Shown here: one piece after another, positions 8,804 to 16,489 of the stretch
How the letters are laid out: every line of letters begins with the position of its first letter
Numbering within the stretch: position 1 is the first letter of the stretch
NCBI RefSeq assembly: GCF_004217335.1
Contig: NZ_SHMP01000003.1
Coordinates: 558,001-622,000, forward strand
Length of the DNA stretch: 64,000 nt
Source of the DNA: Natrinema hispanicum
GTDB lineage: Archaea; Halobacteriota; Halobacteria; Halobacteriales; Natrialbaceae
Reading direction: 5' to 3'
Program-made: the position numbers and the translations under genes
The notes under the pieces: model-generated
Told to the model about the DNA's origin: nothing
Databases searched by the model: none
The model's input: the letters and a program-made list of their open reading frames with translations, nothing else

Positions 8804-11461
8804 TCAGTCCTCGATCTCGATCGCCGGCCGGCCAGGTTCGGCGTTTTTGAGGACGCTGTCAGCTGCCTCGTCAGCACGGACGACATCGACCTGGGCATCG
8901 AACTCGCGTTCGATCAGCCACGCGGCCGCCTCGAGTGCCTCATATTCTGCGTCGGGCTCGAGGCTCGTCGTCAGTGCCTCGCGTTCGGCCTGGAGGTCTT
9001 GGCCGTAGTCGGCAGCGGCATCGCCCTGCTCGCGGATGTGCGACTGCTGCATGAGTTCTCCGATCAGGTTGTCAGCGTCGCTCTCGATGGCGATCTCTAA
9101 GGCGTCGTACTTCCAGTCAGGGGCGATGACGACGTCGATGGCCTGCGGATCGTCGATACCTGCGACCTCGACGATGTCGCGGATGTCCTCGCGGGTGTTC
9201 TCGACCAGCCGACGGCGCTTGGCGACGCGATCGCGGTCGATCTTCGCGGTCGGCCAGTCGGCCTCGGCGACGAACCCATCGCCGCCGAGTTCGTCGTAGA
9301 GCGCTTCTGCGAGGTGTGGTGCGACCGGTGCGAGCAGTCGGACGACGGCCGACAGCCCACGCTCGTAGGTCTCGGCGTGGGGCTCGGTGTAGTCGGCGTA
9401 CTGGCGCAGCGTCCGCGTCAGATCCTGCGTTTCCCGCAGCGCCTTGTTGAACGTTAGGTCGTCGTACTCGTCGCTGGCGATGGCGATCGTCGCGTCGATC
9501 TCCGCATCGACGTAGCTGGCGATCGCATCGTCGTCGCCGTCGGGCTGATCCGCGACGTAGTCCTCGACCATCCCCTGGAGTCGGGTGAGGAACGCATAGG
9601 TCGACTGCACACCTTCCTCGCTCCAGTCGAAGTCACGCTCGGGTTGGGCGGCCTGCATCATGAACAGCCGCGCCGTGTCCGCGCCGTACTCCTCGACGAT
9701 CCGCTGGGGCGAGACGACGTTGCCCTTCGATTTCGACATCTTCTCGCCCTCGAGTTGCACCATTCCCTGTGCCAGCAAATTCGTGAAGGGCTCGCGGTGC
9801 TCTAAGCCCTCGTGGTCTGCAAGCACCTTCGTAAAGAAGCGCGAATAGAGCAGGTGCATGACGGCGTGTTCGATGCCACCGACGTACTGGTCGACGGGCA
9901 TCCAGTCGTTGGCACGCTCGAGATCGAACGGCGCGTCCTCGAGGTCCGGCGAGACGTATCGCAGGAAGTACCACGAGGAGTCGACGAAGGTGTCCATCGT
10001 GTCGGTCTCACGGGTCGCGTCACCGCCACATTCGGGACAGGTCGTCTGCTTCCACTCCTCGGCGGCGTCAAGGGGGTTGCCGGTGGTGTTGATGAACTCC
10101 GGCAGTTCGACCGGCAGATCCTCCTCGGGGACCATGACCGGGCCACAGTCGTCACAGTGGATGACCGGGATCGGCGTGCCCCAGTAACGCTGACGGGAAA
10201 TACCCCAGTCACGCAGCTGATACTGGGTCGCCTTCTCGGCGCTGTCGATGTCCTCGGTCAGGCGCTCGCGGGCCGTCTCGCTGTCGAGGCCGCTGTACTC
10301 GCCGGAATTGATCAGGACGCCGTCGTCGGTGAACGCGTCCTCGCTGACGTCTGGTGCGTCGGGCACCGTCTCGCCGTCCCAGTCGTCGGGCTCGGGGGCG
10401 ATGACCGGCTTGATCTCGATTCCCATCTTCTCGGCGAAGGCGTGGTCGCGCTCGTCGTGGCCGGGAACGGCCATCAGCGCACCCGTTCCGACATCCGAGA
10501 GGACGAAGTCGGCGACGTAGACGGGAATCTCGTCGCCGGTAACGGGATTGGTCGCCGTCAGGCCGGTCTCGACGCCGTTCGGTTCGTCGCCCTCGGGATC
10601 GGCTTCGTGCTCGATGAAGTGTCGAACGTCGTCGTCCGCTTCGGCCAGGTCCCCGCTGATCGGATGATCGGGCGCGAGCGCGAAGAACGTCGCGCCGTGG
10701 ATCGTGTCGACGCGGGTGGTGAAGGCCTCGACGGGACCGTAGTCCTCAATCTCGAAGTCCAGTTCCGTCCCATACTGGCGACCGATCCAGTTGCGCTGCA
10801 TCTGGCGCACCGAGTTGGGCCACCCCTCTAAGTCGTCGATGGCCTCGAGCAATTCGTCTGCGTACTCGGTGATTTTGAGGAACCACTGCTCGAGTTCGCG
10901 CTGTTCGACGGGCGTATCACAGCGCCAACACAGCTCTTCTTCGCCCTCGACCTGTTCGTCGGCCAGGACGGTCTCACATTCGGGACACCAGTTGACCTCG
11001 GCGTCGCGGCGTTCGACCAGTCCTTCCTCGTGGAACCGGGCGAAGAGCCACTGATTCCACTGGTAGTAGTCGGGCGTGCAGGTGGTGATTTCACGCTCCC
11101 AGTCGTAGCCAAAGCCCATCGCCTCCATCTGGTCGGTCATCGTCTCGATGCAGTCGAACGTCCAGTCACGCGGGTTCGTATCGCGTTCCTTGGCCGCGTT
11201 CTCCGCAGGGAGCCCGAAGGCGTCCCAGCCCATCGGATGGAGCACGTCGTCGCCTTGCATCCGGCGGTAGCGGGCGTACGCGTCCGTAATCGTGTAATTT
11301 CGGACGTGGCCCATGTGGAGTTTGCCGGACGGATACGGGTACATCCCCAGGACGTACGTCGGATCGTCAACGTCGTCTGGCGTCCGGTAGACGTCCGCGT
11401 CGTCCCACGCCTCCTGCCAGCGCCGTTCGACCGTCGCGTGGTCGTATCCCTCGTCACTCAT
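8804..11461 (-). CDS. leuS: Leucyl-tRNA synthetase, bacterial-type
   Basis: 885 aa class I synthetase. HIGH is HMGH at residues 49-52 and the KMSKS motif is EKMSKSKGN. The zinc-binding insert CPECETV...CWRCDTPV lies near residues 160-185. The CP1 editing domain contains TRVDTIHGATFFALAPDHP and GTGALMAVPGHDERDHAF, where leucine-mischarging is cleared. The architecture (HMGHVRNYTI, zinc insert before CP1) is bacterial, as is known for haloarchaeal LeuRS, whereas other archaea have a larger archaeal form. It charges tRNA-Leu in the cytoplasm. The TATA-like ctatac at 11489-11494 (read on the minus strand) sits about 30 bp upstream of the start. Confidence 0.96.
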   Translation of the reverse strand: MSDEGYDHATVERRWQEAWDDADVYRTPDDVDDPTYVLGMYPYPSGKLHMGHVRNYTITDAYARYRRMQGDDVLHPMGWDAFGLPAENAAKERDTNPRDWTFDCIETMTDQMEAMGFGYDWEREITTCTPDYYQWNQWLFARFHEEGLVERRDAEVNWCPECETVLADEQVEGEEELCWRCDTPVEQRELEQWFLKITEYADELLEAIDDLEGWPNSVRQMQRNWIGRQYGTELDFEIEDYGPVEAFTTRVDTIHGATFFALAPDHPISGDLAEADDDVRHFIEHEADPEGDEPNGVETGLTATNPVTGDEIPVYVADFVLSDVGTGALMAVPGHDERDHAFAEKMGIEIKPVIAPEPDDWDGETVPDAPDVSEDAFTDDGVLINSGEYSGLDSETARERLTEDIDSAEKATQYQLRDWGISRQRYWGTPIPVIHCDDCGPVMVPEEDLPVELPEFINTTGNPLDAAEEWKQTTCPECGGDATRETDTMDTFVDSSWYFLRYVSPDLEDAPFDLERANDWMPVDQYVGGIEHAVMHLLYSRFFTKVLADHEGLEHREPFTNLLAQGMVQLEGEKMSKSKGNVVSPQRIVEEYGADTARLFMMQAAQPERDFDWSEEGVQSTYAFLTRLQGMVEDYVADQPDGDDDAIASYVDAEIDATIAIASDEYDDLTFNKALRETQDLTRTLRQYADYTEPHAETYERGLSAVVRLLAPVAPHLAEALYDELGGDGFVAEADWPTAKIDRDRVAKRRRLVENTREDIRDIVEVAGIDDPQAIDVVIAPDWKYDALEIAIESDADNLIGELMQQSHIREQGDAAADYGQDLQAEREALTTSLEPDAEYEALEAAAWLIEREFDAQVDVVRADEAADSVLKNAEPGRPAIEIED

Positions 11462-11647
11462 TTGCTTATATATGGGAAAGAGGCCTCCCTATACCTTTCC
11501 ATACATTGCCCGACAGTCAGCCGAACACCGATGTTGTCGGCCGTCCCAGAACGGATCGAGCGACCGCGTTACTGCTACTGTCGACAAACAGCCAGTGTCT
11601 GCTCGCAGAACACTCGACGCAAGACAAGGCTTGTCGTCGTGGCGCAG

Positions 11648-12067
11648 TCACTCGATGTCGATCCGCTTGGTGTCCTCGTCGCTCGACTCTTTTGGGAGTC
11701 GAACTGTCAAAACACCGTTCTCGAAGCCGGCAGCCACCCCATCCTCGTCGACCTGCTCGGGGAGGCGGATCCGCCGACTCGCCGATTTCGTTGTCCGTTC
11801 GCGCCGAAGATATCGTTCGTCGTCGAACGCAGCGTGATCGCGCCGGGTGGCCTCGAGACGCAGCGTGCCGTCTGTGAGCGTCAGGTCGATATCATCGGAC
11901 TCGTAGCCGGGAAGGTCGGCCGTAACGACGTATTCGCCGTCCGTGTCGGCGACGTCGACTGCGACCGCTCCCGGTACCTGGAGGCCGCCAGCGGCCATTC
12001 CCTCTTCGACCTGTTGGCTCAGGCGGTCGAGCAGTTCCTCGATCTCGGTGAACGGATTGCGTCGCAT
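11648..12067 (-). CDS. Small heat-shock protein, Hsp20/alpha-crystallin family
   Basis: 139 aa from ATG 12067; the open frame continues upstream but the family starts at MRRNPFTEIEELLDRL. The alpha-crystallin domain spans about residues 35-135: VAVDVADTDGEYVVTADLPGY, TDGTLRLEATRR, RRIRLPEQVDEDGVAAGFENGVLTVRLPK. The last piece carries the conserved GVLTV motif, and a C-terminal I-D-I replaces the usual I-X-I. It is an ATP-independent holdase chaperone in the cytoplasm. A TATA box aattt(a)tct is placed for a leaderless transcript, and heat or salt induction is plausible from the family. Confidence 0.93.
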   Translation of the reverse strand: MRRNPFTEIEELLDRLSQQVEEGMAAGGLQVPGAVAVDVADTDGEYVVTADLPGYESDDIDLTLTDGTLRLEATRRDHAAFDDERYLRRERTTKSASRRIRLPEQVDEDGVAAGFENGVLTVRLPKESSDEDTKRIDIE

Positions 12068-12090
12068 ACTTGCGTGTAGGAGACCGGCCG

Positions 12091-12100
12091 AGATAAATTC
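12091..12100 (-). promoter_or_regulatory. TATA box of the hsp20 gene
   Basis: Minus-strand gaatttatct, centre about 29 bp upstream of ATG 12067, giving a leaderless mRNA and fixing that start. Confidence 0.65.
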
Positions 12101-12129
12101 TGCCCGCGATATGGCGACAAAACCCGGTG

Positions 12130-12585
12130 TCACTCCGGGAGGGTGACGATGCCGTCCTCGAGCGCATCCAGCAGAACCTCGCGCGCGTGGCCGTCGGGGT
12201 CGACGGCTTCGTAGACCGCTTTCACCTCGCCATCGGCCAGCAGGAACGTCGTCCGCGCGGCCGCGCCGTTTCGCAGTTCGACGTCGAAGGTGTCGGCGAT
12301 CTCGGCGTCGGGATCTGCGAGCAGCTCGAACTCGAGTCCTTCTGACGCACAAAAGGACTGGTGCGAGTCGACATCGTCAGTCGAGACGCCGTAGACGGAG
12401 ACACCGGCGTCCTGATAGGTTTCGCGCTCGCGCTGGAACTGGGTGGTCTCGATGGTACAGCCGGGTGTGTCGTCTCTGGGATAAAAATAGAGCACCGTCG
12501 GTTCCGCGAACGCAAGGGTAACGTCCTCACCGTCTTGATTCAGTGCGGTCACGGTCGGCGCGTCGTCACCTGAAGCGAGTGGCAT
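12130..12585 (-). CDS. bcp: Peroxiredoxin, Bcp/PrxQ type
   Basis: 151 aa from ATG 12585 (MPLASGDDAPTVTALNQDG). The thioredoxin-like fold has YFYPRDDTPGCTIETTQF, where the Cys is the peroxidatic residue near position 45. A further Cys lies in HQSFCASEG downstream rather than at the classical PrxQ resolving position, so the reduction partner is uncertain. It reduces hydrogen peroxide and organic hydroperoxides in the cytoplasm. Its stop codon lies about 60 bp upstream of the hsp20 start region on the same strand, so the two stress genes are adjacent and may respond together. Confidence 0.93.
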   Translation of the reverse strand: MPLASGDDAPTVTALNQDGEDVTLAFAEPTVLYFYPRDDTPGCTIETTQFQRERETYQDAGVSVYGVSTDDVDSHQSFCASEGLEFELLADPDAEIADTFDVELRNGAAARTTFLLADGEVKAVYEAVDPDGHAREVLLDALEDGIVTLPE

Positions 12586-12726
12586 ACCTGTGGTAGCGCG
12601 GGACCTGAAAAACAGTTTGTGGTCAGGTAACACGACACTACCCGGGGCGATACTGTACCCGTTCGGTAACGGTCAATTCTGCCCTCGTCGGTCGAATTAT
12701 GCACGGCTGCTCGCCTAGGATTGCCA

Positions 12727-12885
12727 ATGATCGATACCTTCCTTCATACCGGTTCTGCGCATCCCGACCTCCTGTGGATCCTCGTGCCAGCCTTCCTGTC
12801 GTTCGTGGCGGGACTGGGCGTGATGACCTATGCTGACCGCGTCCGAGACTGGATCAGCCCGACGGAAAGCACGGCCACTGAGTAG
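12727..12885 (+). CDS. Small membrane protein, 52 aa
   Basis: A short gene from ATG 12727 to the TAG at 12883-12885. The translation has a hydrophilic start MIDTFLHTGSAHPD, one hydrophobic segment of about 22 residues (LLWILVPAFLSFVAGLGVMT), then a charged tail YADRVRDWISPTE. This is a single-pass membrane protein; function not recognised. It fits exactly between bcp (divergent) and pheA (convergent). A TATA-like aattatg at about 12695-12701 is 28 bp upstream of the ATG, supporting a leaderless gene. Similar short proteins occur in other haloarchaea as far as I recall, unverified. Confidence 0.65.
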   Translation: MIDTFLHTGSAHPDLLWILVPAFLSFVAGLGVMTYADRVRDWISPTESTATE

Positions 12886-12916
12886 CTTTTTGCATCTCTC
12901 GAGCCGTCTGCGAGCG

Positions 12917-13732
12917 TCACTCGACGACGTGTTCGGTGTCGTACGAGCCGAGTCGCCGGACCCAGCCGTTCTCGGCGAGGTCCTCGACGTCCGCGATCGC
13001 CTCCTGTGTGCGCGACTCGTAGAGGCCGGCCTCGAAGTCGATGTGGAAGACGTAATCGCCCAGTCGCTGGCCGCTCGGCCGTGACTCGACGCGAGTCAGG
13101 TTGATATCCCGATCCGCAAAGGGCTCGAGCAACTCGAGCAACAGCCCGGGGTAGTTCGCGTTCGGATAGACGACCAGCGAGGTCTTGCCGCCGCCGGTCG
13201 AGCGCTCGTCGGCGGGTGCAAGCGCGAAAAACCGCGTCGCGTTCGAGTCCTGATCCTGGATGTCCTCTGCCAGTACCTCGAGACCGTCGCCGTCGGCGTT
13301 CGCCGGATGACCGATGCCAGCGACCGACGGATCCTCGCGGGCGAACTCGACACCTTGGGCCGTACTCGCGACGGCCTCGAGGGTCGCGTCGGGATACTCG
13401 CGCTCGAGATAGGACCGACACTGCGCCAGCGCCTGGGAGTGGCTGGCGATGGTGTCGAACTCCGGCCCCTGTGCGAGCAGGGCGTGACGGATCGGGGTAA
13501 CGATCTCGCGGACGACGGCGACGTCGTAGTCGGCGATCGCGTCGAGACTCTCCGTCACGGAGCCCTCGATACTGTTTTCGATAGGGATGACGCCCCGGTC
13601 GTACTCGCCGGCGGCGACGGCGTCGACGATCGCCGTCACCGACTGGCGGAAGTCGATCTCGCCGTTGTCGGCGATCGCACTCGTCGCCCGGTGTGAATAG
13701 GTTCCTTCGGGACCCAGCGTAACTGCAGCCAT
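12917..13732 (-). CDS. pheA: Prephenate dehydratase
   Basis: 271 aa, monofunctional (no chorismate mutase domain). The N-terminal catalytic domain starts TLGPEGTYSHRA and contains GVIPIENSIEGSV, HALLAQG, and the catalytic TRF motif in SNATRFFAL near residue 170. The C-terminal ACT regulatory domain begins TSLVVYPNANYPGLLLELLEPFADRDINLTRVESRP, with the ESRP phenylalanine-binding motif. It converts prephenate to phenylpyruvate in phenylalanine biosynthesis and is probably feedback-inhibited by phenylalanine through the ACT domain. pheST for phenylalanyl-tRNA synthetase lies 1 kb away, but as a separate unit. Confidence 0.95.
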   Translation of the reverse strand: MAAVTLGPEGTYSHRATSAIADNGEIDFRQSVTAIVDAVAAGEYDRGVIPIENSIEGSVTESLDAIADYDVAVVREIVTPIRHALLAQGPEFDTIASHSQALAQCRSYLEREYPDATLEAVASTAQGVEFAREDPSVAGIGHPANADGDGLEVLAEDIQDQDSNATRFFALAPADERSTGGGKTSLVVYPNANYPGLLLELLEPFADRDINLTRVESRPSGQRLGDYVFHIDFEAGLYESRTQEAIADVEDLAENGWVRRLGSYDTEHVVE

Positions 13733-13913
13733 TACGGGCCGATAATGCGGTCTGGGTCAAAAGACCGTCGGGTCTTCCAGTTCGATCGACAATACTTACA
13801 GTCGCACTCGAGGCAACCGCGGGTTGGCTGTCAGGGCTGGTACGTGCCACACGCGCTGGACGACGGCATCGCTATCGGCCGGTCAGACGAGAGAAAACAA
13901 CAAAGCAGACGGA

Positions 13914-14222
13914 CTACTCGTCTAAGTGATCAATTCCTTTCTTCGAGACGTTTGCTTCCGTGATCTCGTCTGGCATCCAGTCGGGCTTGTCGCTTGGAGC
14001 CGTCTCCTCCCAAGCCCAGCCCTCATAGATGTGTACCTTGTCCGTTCCCTTCTCTCGCAGTTTGAGTTCGACGCGCTCGGCCTCCGCTTCGCTCGGGCCG
14101 GGCTCGAGCCGTCGCGCCGCCTTGAGCGCGGCCTGACGGGGTGTATTGCCAGAAAAGACACTCGATTCGTCACCGCCCGATTCACGCAGGGCAAAGTTTC
14201 GTTTACCGTCTTCGCGTACCAT
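13914..14222 (-). CDS. Non-histone chromosomal protein MC1
   Basis: 102 aa, close to the ~93 aa of Methanosarcina MC1. Diagnostic segments are KRNFALRESGGDESSVFSG, TPRQAALKAARR, LKLREKGTDKVHIYEGW and DKPDWMPDEI. MC1 binds and sharply bends DNA as a monomer, contributing to chromatin in methanogens and haloarchaea. The basic DNA-contact residues are offset here by acidic surface replacements, as in halophiles. A Shine-Dalgarno GGAGG (14232-14236, minus strand) lies 9 nt before the ATG, unusual among the leaderless genes of this window. A TATA-like tctttatgtc at 14258-14267 fits a short leader. Confidence 0.95.
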   Translation of the reverse strand: MVREDGKRNFALRESGGDESSVFSGNTPRQAALKAARRLEPGPSEAEAERVELKLREKGTDKVHIYEGWAWEETAPSDKPDWMPDEITEANVSKKGIDHLDE

Positions 14223-14231
14223 GATTTATCG

Positions 14232-14236
14232 CCTCC
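14232..14236 (-). promoter_or_regulatory. Shine-Dalgarno site of the MC1 gene
   Basis: GGAGG on the minus strand, 9 nt upstream of ATG 14222. It decides the start and shows that this transcript has a leader. Confidence 0.7.
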
Positions 14237-14376
14237 GTGTCAAACGAGCACACGACCAGACATAAAGATATCCCCGGAAACCGACCGACTGCGTCGGTAT
14301 CTTTAAGTACAGCGCTGACGCCACTCGTCTGCAGGATCCGCAATCGGCGTCATTCGCCTGGGCGTCGAAAACACTT

Positions 14377-14386
14377 AAGTATATCC
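14377..14386 (+). promoter_or_regulatory. TATA box upstream of the 65-aa AbrB-like gene
   Basis: aagtatatcc, centre roughly 34 bp upstream of ATG 14416. The same 190-bp region also carries the divergent MC1 promoter. Confidence 0.55.
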
Positions 14387-14415
14387 TACGGCGAAGTTCG
14401 GAATAGAATCCCGCG

Positions 14416-14613
14416 ATGGTACGGAAAAAGAAGCTGAGTCCAAGCGGTGCGAAAGACGACGACGGCAACTATCACAACGTCCACCTCAATCTCCACGAGG
14501 ATGAACTCGCAGTCGCGGGCATGGATATCGGCGACGAGGTCTTCGTCCGGGTCCGGGACGGTAAAATCATCATTCAGAAAGCAGACGAGGACGACGTCGA
14601 ACACGAGTTCTAG
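14416..14613 (+). CDS. Small AbrB/SpoVT-like swapped-hairpin protein (putative)
   Basis: 65 aa. It starts with a basic stretch MVRKKKLSPSG, followed by VHLNLHEDELAVAGMDIGDEVFVRVRDGKIIIQKADED. The pattern of a leucine-rich beta strand, a G-(D/I)-x-G-D-x-V turn and a closing DGKIIIQKA strand resembles the swapped-hairpin AbrB fold of archaeal and bacterial small DNA-binding regulators. It could be a transcription factor or an antitoxin, but no toxin gene is adjacent. It is divergent from MC1. Downstream are a T-run (14622-14626) and a hairpin. Confidence 0.7.
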   Translation: MVRKKKLSPSGAKDDDGNYHNVHLNLHEDELAVAGMDIGDEVFVRVRDGKIIIQKADEDDVEHEF

Positions 14614-14621
14614 AACCCACC

Positions 14622-14658
14622 TTTTTACGCCTCGGGATTCGCTCGCTCCGCGAGCGAA
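14622..14658 (+). terminator. T-run and hairpin after the AbrB-like gene
   Basis: Five T residues at 14622-14626 lie 9 bases after the stop codon. A perfect 9-bp stem, ttcgctcgc (14638-14646) with gcgagcgaa (14650-14658) and loop tcc, follows. Archaeal termination generally needs only the T-run, and the hairpin may protect the 3' end. Confidence 0.5.
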
Positions 14659-14776
14659 CCGCTCGGCGCAAAAATCTGGACCAAAAAGAGCCGCTCGCTC
14701 ACTCCATTCGCTCGCGGTACAACACACTGAACCGCACCGACATGGCAACGCCGGACTAGAGAAAAACTGCTTCTCC

Positions 14777-16489
14777 TCAGCGCAGCGCCTCGAGGTCGAA
14801 CTCGAAGGCTGAGACCGGCACCTCGAGGTCGTGTTCGACGAGCACCTTCGGGTGGACTTCGCCGATCACGCCGACTTCCTCGCCGTCGATGACGACTGCT
14901 GCAGTTCGACCCGAAATGAAGGTCGGGTGGTCGGTCGGAGGCGTCTCAACCTCGACGTCGAAGTTGCGCGCGAGCGCCTGCAGGCGGGCCTTGGCGTCCT
15001 CGTAGCCAGCATCGTGGCTGGCGAGGACGGCCCCAATGCGGCGACCCTCCGTGACGCCGGTGTTTTCGTCCTCGTCGACCTCGGCTGCGAAGCCGATCTC
15101 GGCGAGGTCCTGCGGGTACGCGCGGTGAGTATTGCGCTCTAAGACCATCAACAGCGAGGGCATGACCCAGGTCCGCAGCATCGTGAAGTCCTCGCTGTAG
15201 GGCTCTTTGATCGTTGCCGGCTCGCCGGCACCGTAGGCGTCCGCGCCCGACTCGATATCGAGTCGATCGTAGTTTTCCTCCTCGCTGATCATGTGGAAGT
15301 TCAGGAGGTCCTCAAAGCCCAGCCCGACGAGTGACTCGCGGACCGCGCGCTCGAGGCGGGAGCGCTCGTGGCGGCCGCCGACAGTTCCCACGTCGGGATA
15401 GCGGGGCTCGAGATCGTTGAAGCCGTAGGCGCGCCCCAGATCGTCGATAATGTCGAGCGGGTGAAGGACGTCGACGCGGTAGGGCGGAATCGTCACCTCA
15501 TAGACCAGCTCGCCATCCTCGTTTTCTTCCTTTTCGGCCTCGAGTCCCGACCGCTCGGCGAGATCGATTACCTCGTCGGGGTCGAACCCGATCCCGAGGA
15601 TGGTCTCGATTCGATCGTGGGCGACCGTCTTCGTCTTCGTCGAGAGATCGGGGCGGACGAGTTCGCTGTCCGGATACTCGACCGTTACCTCTTCGAGCGT
15701 GGCCCCGCGTGCCGCAAGCGCGTAGCAGACGATGTTGAGCATCTTGTCGATCGTCCACTGGTCGGTGCCGGTCATCTCGACGAACAGGTCCCGCGAGTCC
15801 GTCGAGACCTCGCTCCGGCGACCGTTGATCACCGGTGGGAACGAAAACAGCCCGATGTCGTCGTAGATCGCGGGGTAGCGTTCGTACTCGCTGACCAGAT
15901 CAGCATAGGTCTGACCGGTCTGGTGGTGCTCGAGTACCTCCGCGGGCGTCATCTCCGCGTCGGAATCGAGGGGAACGAACCGGTCGCCGTCGGGTTCGAC
16001 ACCGACGTACTCGATCGTGGGGTTGCCCTCCGTCGCGGCGCTGCCCTTGAGCATCGTCAGGTCGTGAATCCCGATCGCGCCCTTCGCGCGCTTGCGGCCC
16101 ATCGTCGCGTGGAGTTTCTCCTGGAGTTGGATGAGCGACTCGAGAGCCTCCTCGTCGAGATCGACGTCGCGGACCACCGCTCCCGTGACGTAGGGGCGCT
16201 CGTCTGGAACCGACTCCGCGACTTCGATCGTCCAGTCCGGGGAGTTTGGCGAGGGAACGTGAATCCCTCGCGCGTCGCCATACTGGTAGCGCATCGAACG
16301 GGCGACACCCTCGACCGAGAGCCGGTCGAGTCGGTCCGGCGCGAACTCGAGTTCGAACGCGCCGTCTTCGGTGCGGCCCTCGAACTCGAGGCCGAGGCCG
16401 AACAGGTCCTCCTTCAACTCTTCGTCGCCTTTCTCCTCGTGGCCAGTCAGGTCACGCAGTTCGTCGGGGTCGATATCGACCGTGGGCAT
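14777..16489 (-). CDS. pheT: Phenylalanyl-tRNA synthetase beta subunit
   Basis: 570 aa, the archaeal/eukaryotic length, shorter than bacterial PheT because the N-terminal tRNA-binding extension and C-terminal anticodon domain are absent. It starts MPTVDIDPDELRDLTGHEE. It contains the B3/B4 editing region (IYDDIGLFSFPPVINGRRSEVSTDSRDLFVEMTGTD) and a B5/B6-B7 core with ILGIGFDPDEV and DVLHPLDIIDDLGRAYGFNDLEP. It forms an alpha2-beta2 enzyme with PheS. The ATG overlaps the pheS stop by one base (TGATG), so translation is coupled. Confidence 0.96.
   Translation of the reverse strand: MPTVDIDPDELRDLTGHEEKGDEELKEDLFGLGLEFEGRTEDGAFELEFAPDRLDRLSVEGVARSMRYQYGDARGIHVPSPNSPDWTIEVAESVPDERPYVTGAVVRDVDLDEEALESLIQLQEKLHATMGRKRAKGAIGIHDLTMLKGSAATEGNPTIEYVGVEPDGDRFVPLDSDAEMTPAEVLEHHQTGQTYADLVSEYERYPAIYDDIGLFSFPPVINGRRSEVSTDSRDLFVEMTGTDQWTIDKMLNIVCYALAARGATLEEVTVEYPDSELVRPDLSTKTKTVAHDRIETILGIGFDPDEVIDLAERSGLEAEKEENEDGELVYEVTIPPYRVDVLHPLDIIDDLGRAYGFNDLEPRYPDVGTVGGRHERSRLERAVRESLVGLGFEDLLNFHMISEEENYDRLDIESGADAYGAGEPATIKEPYSEDFTMLRTWVMPSLLMVLERNTHRAYPQDLAEIGFAAEVDEDENTGVTEGRRIGAVLASHDAGYEDAKARLQALARNFDVEVETPPTDHPTFISGRTAAVVIDGEEVGVIGEVHPKVLVEHDLEVPVSAFEFDLEALR

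Noticed and set aside
9812..10831. 339-aa open frame antisense to leuS
   Set aside because: A typical high-GC shadow inside a certain synthetase gene.
11648..12352. 234-aa version of the hsp20 gene with a long N-terminal extension
   Set aside because: The extension is Arg-rich and antisense to the bcp coding frame; the family start is at ATG 12067, with its TATA box just upstream.
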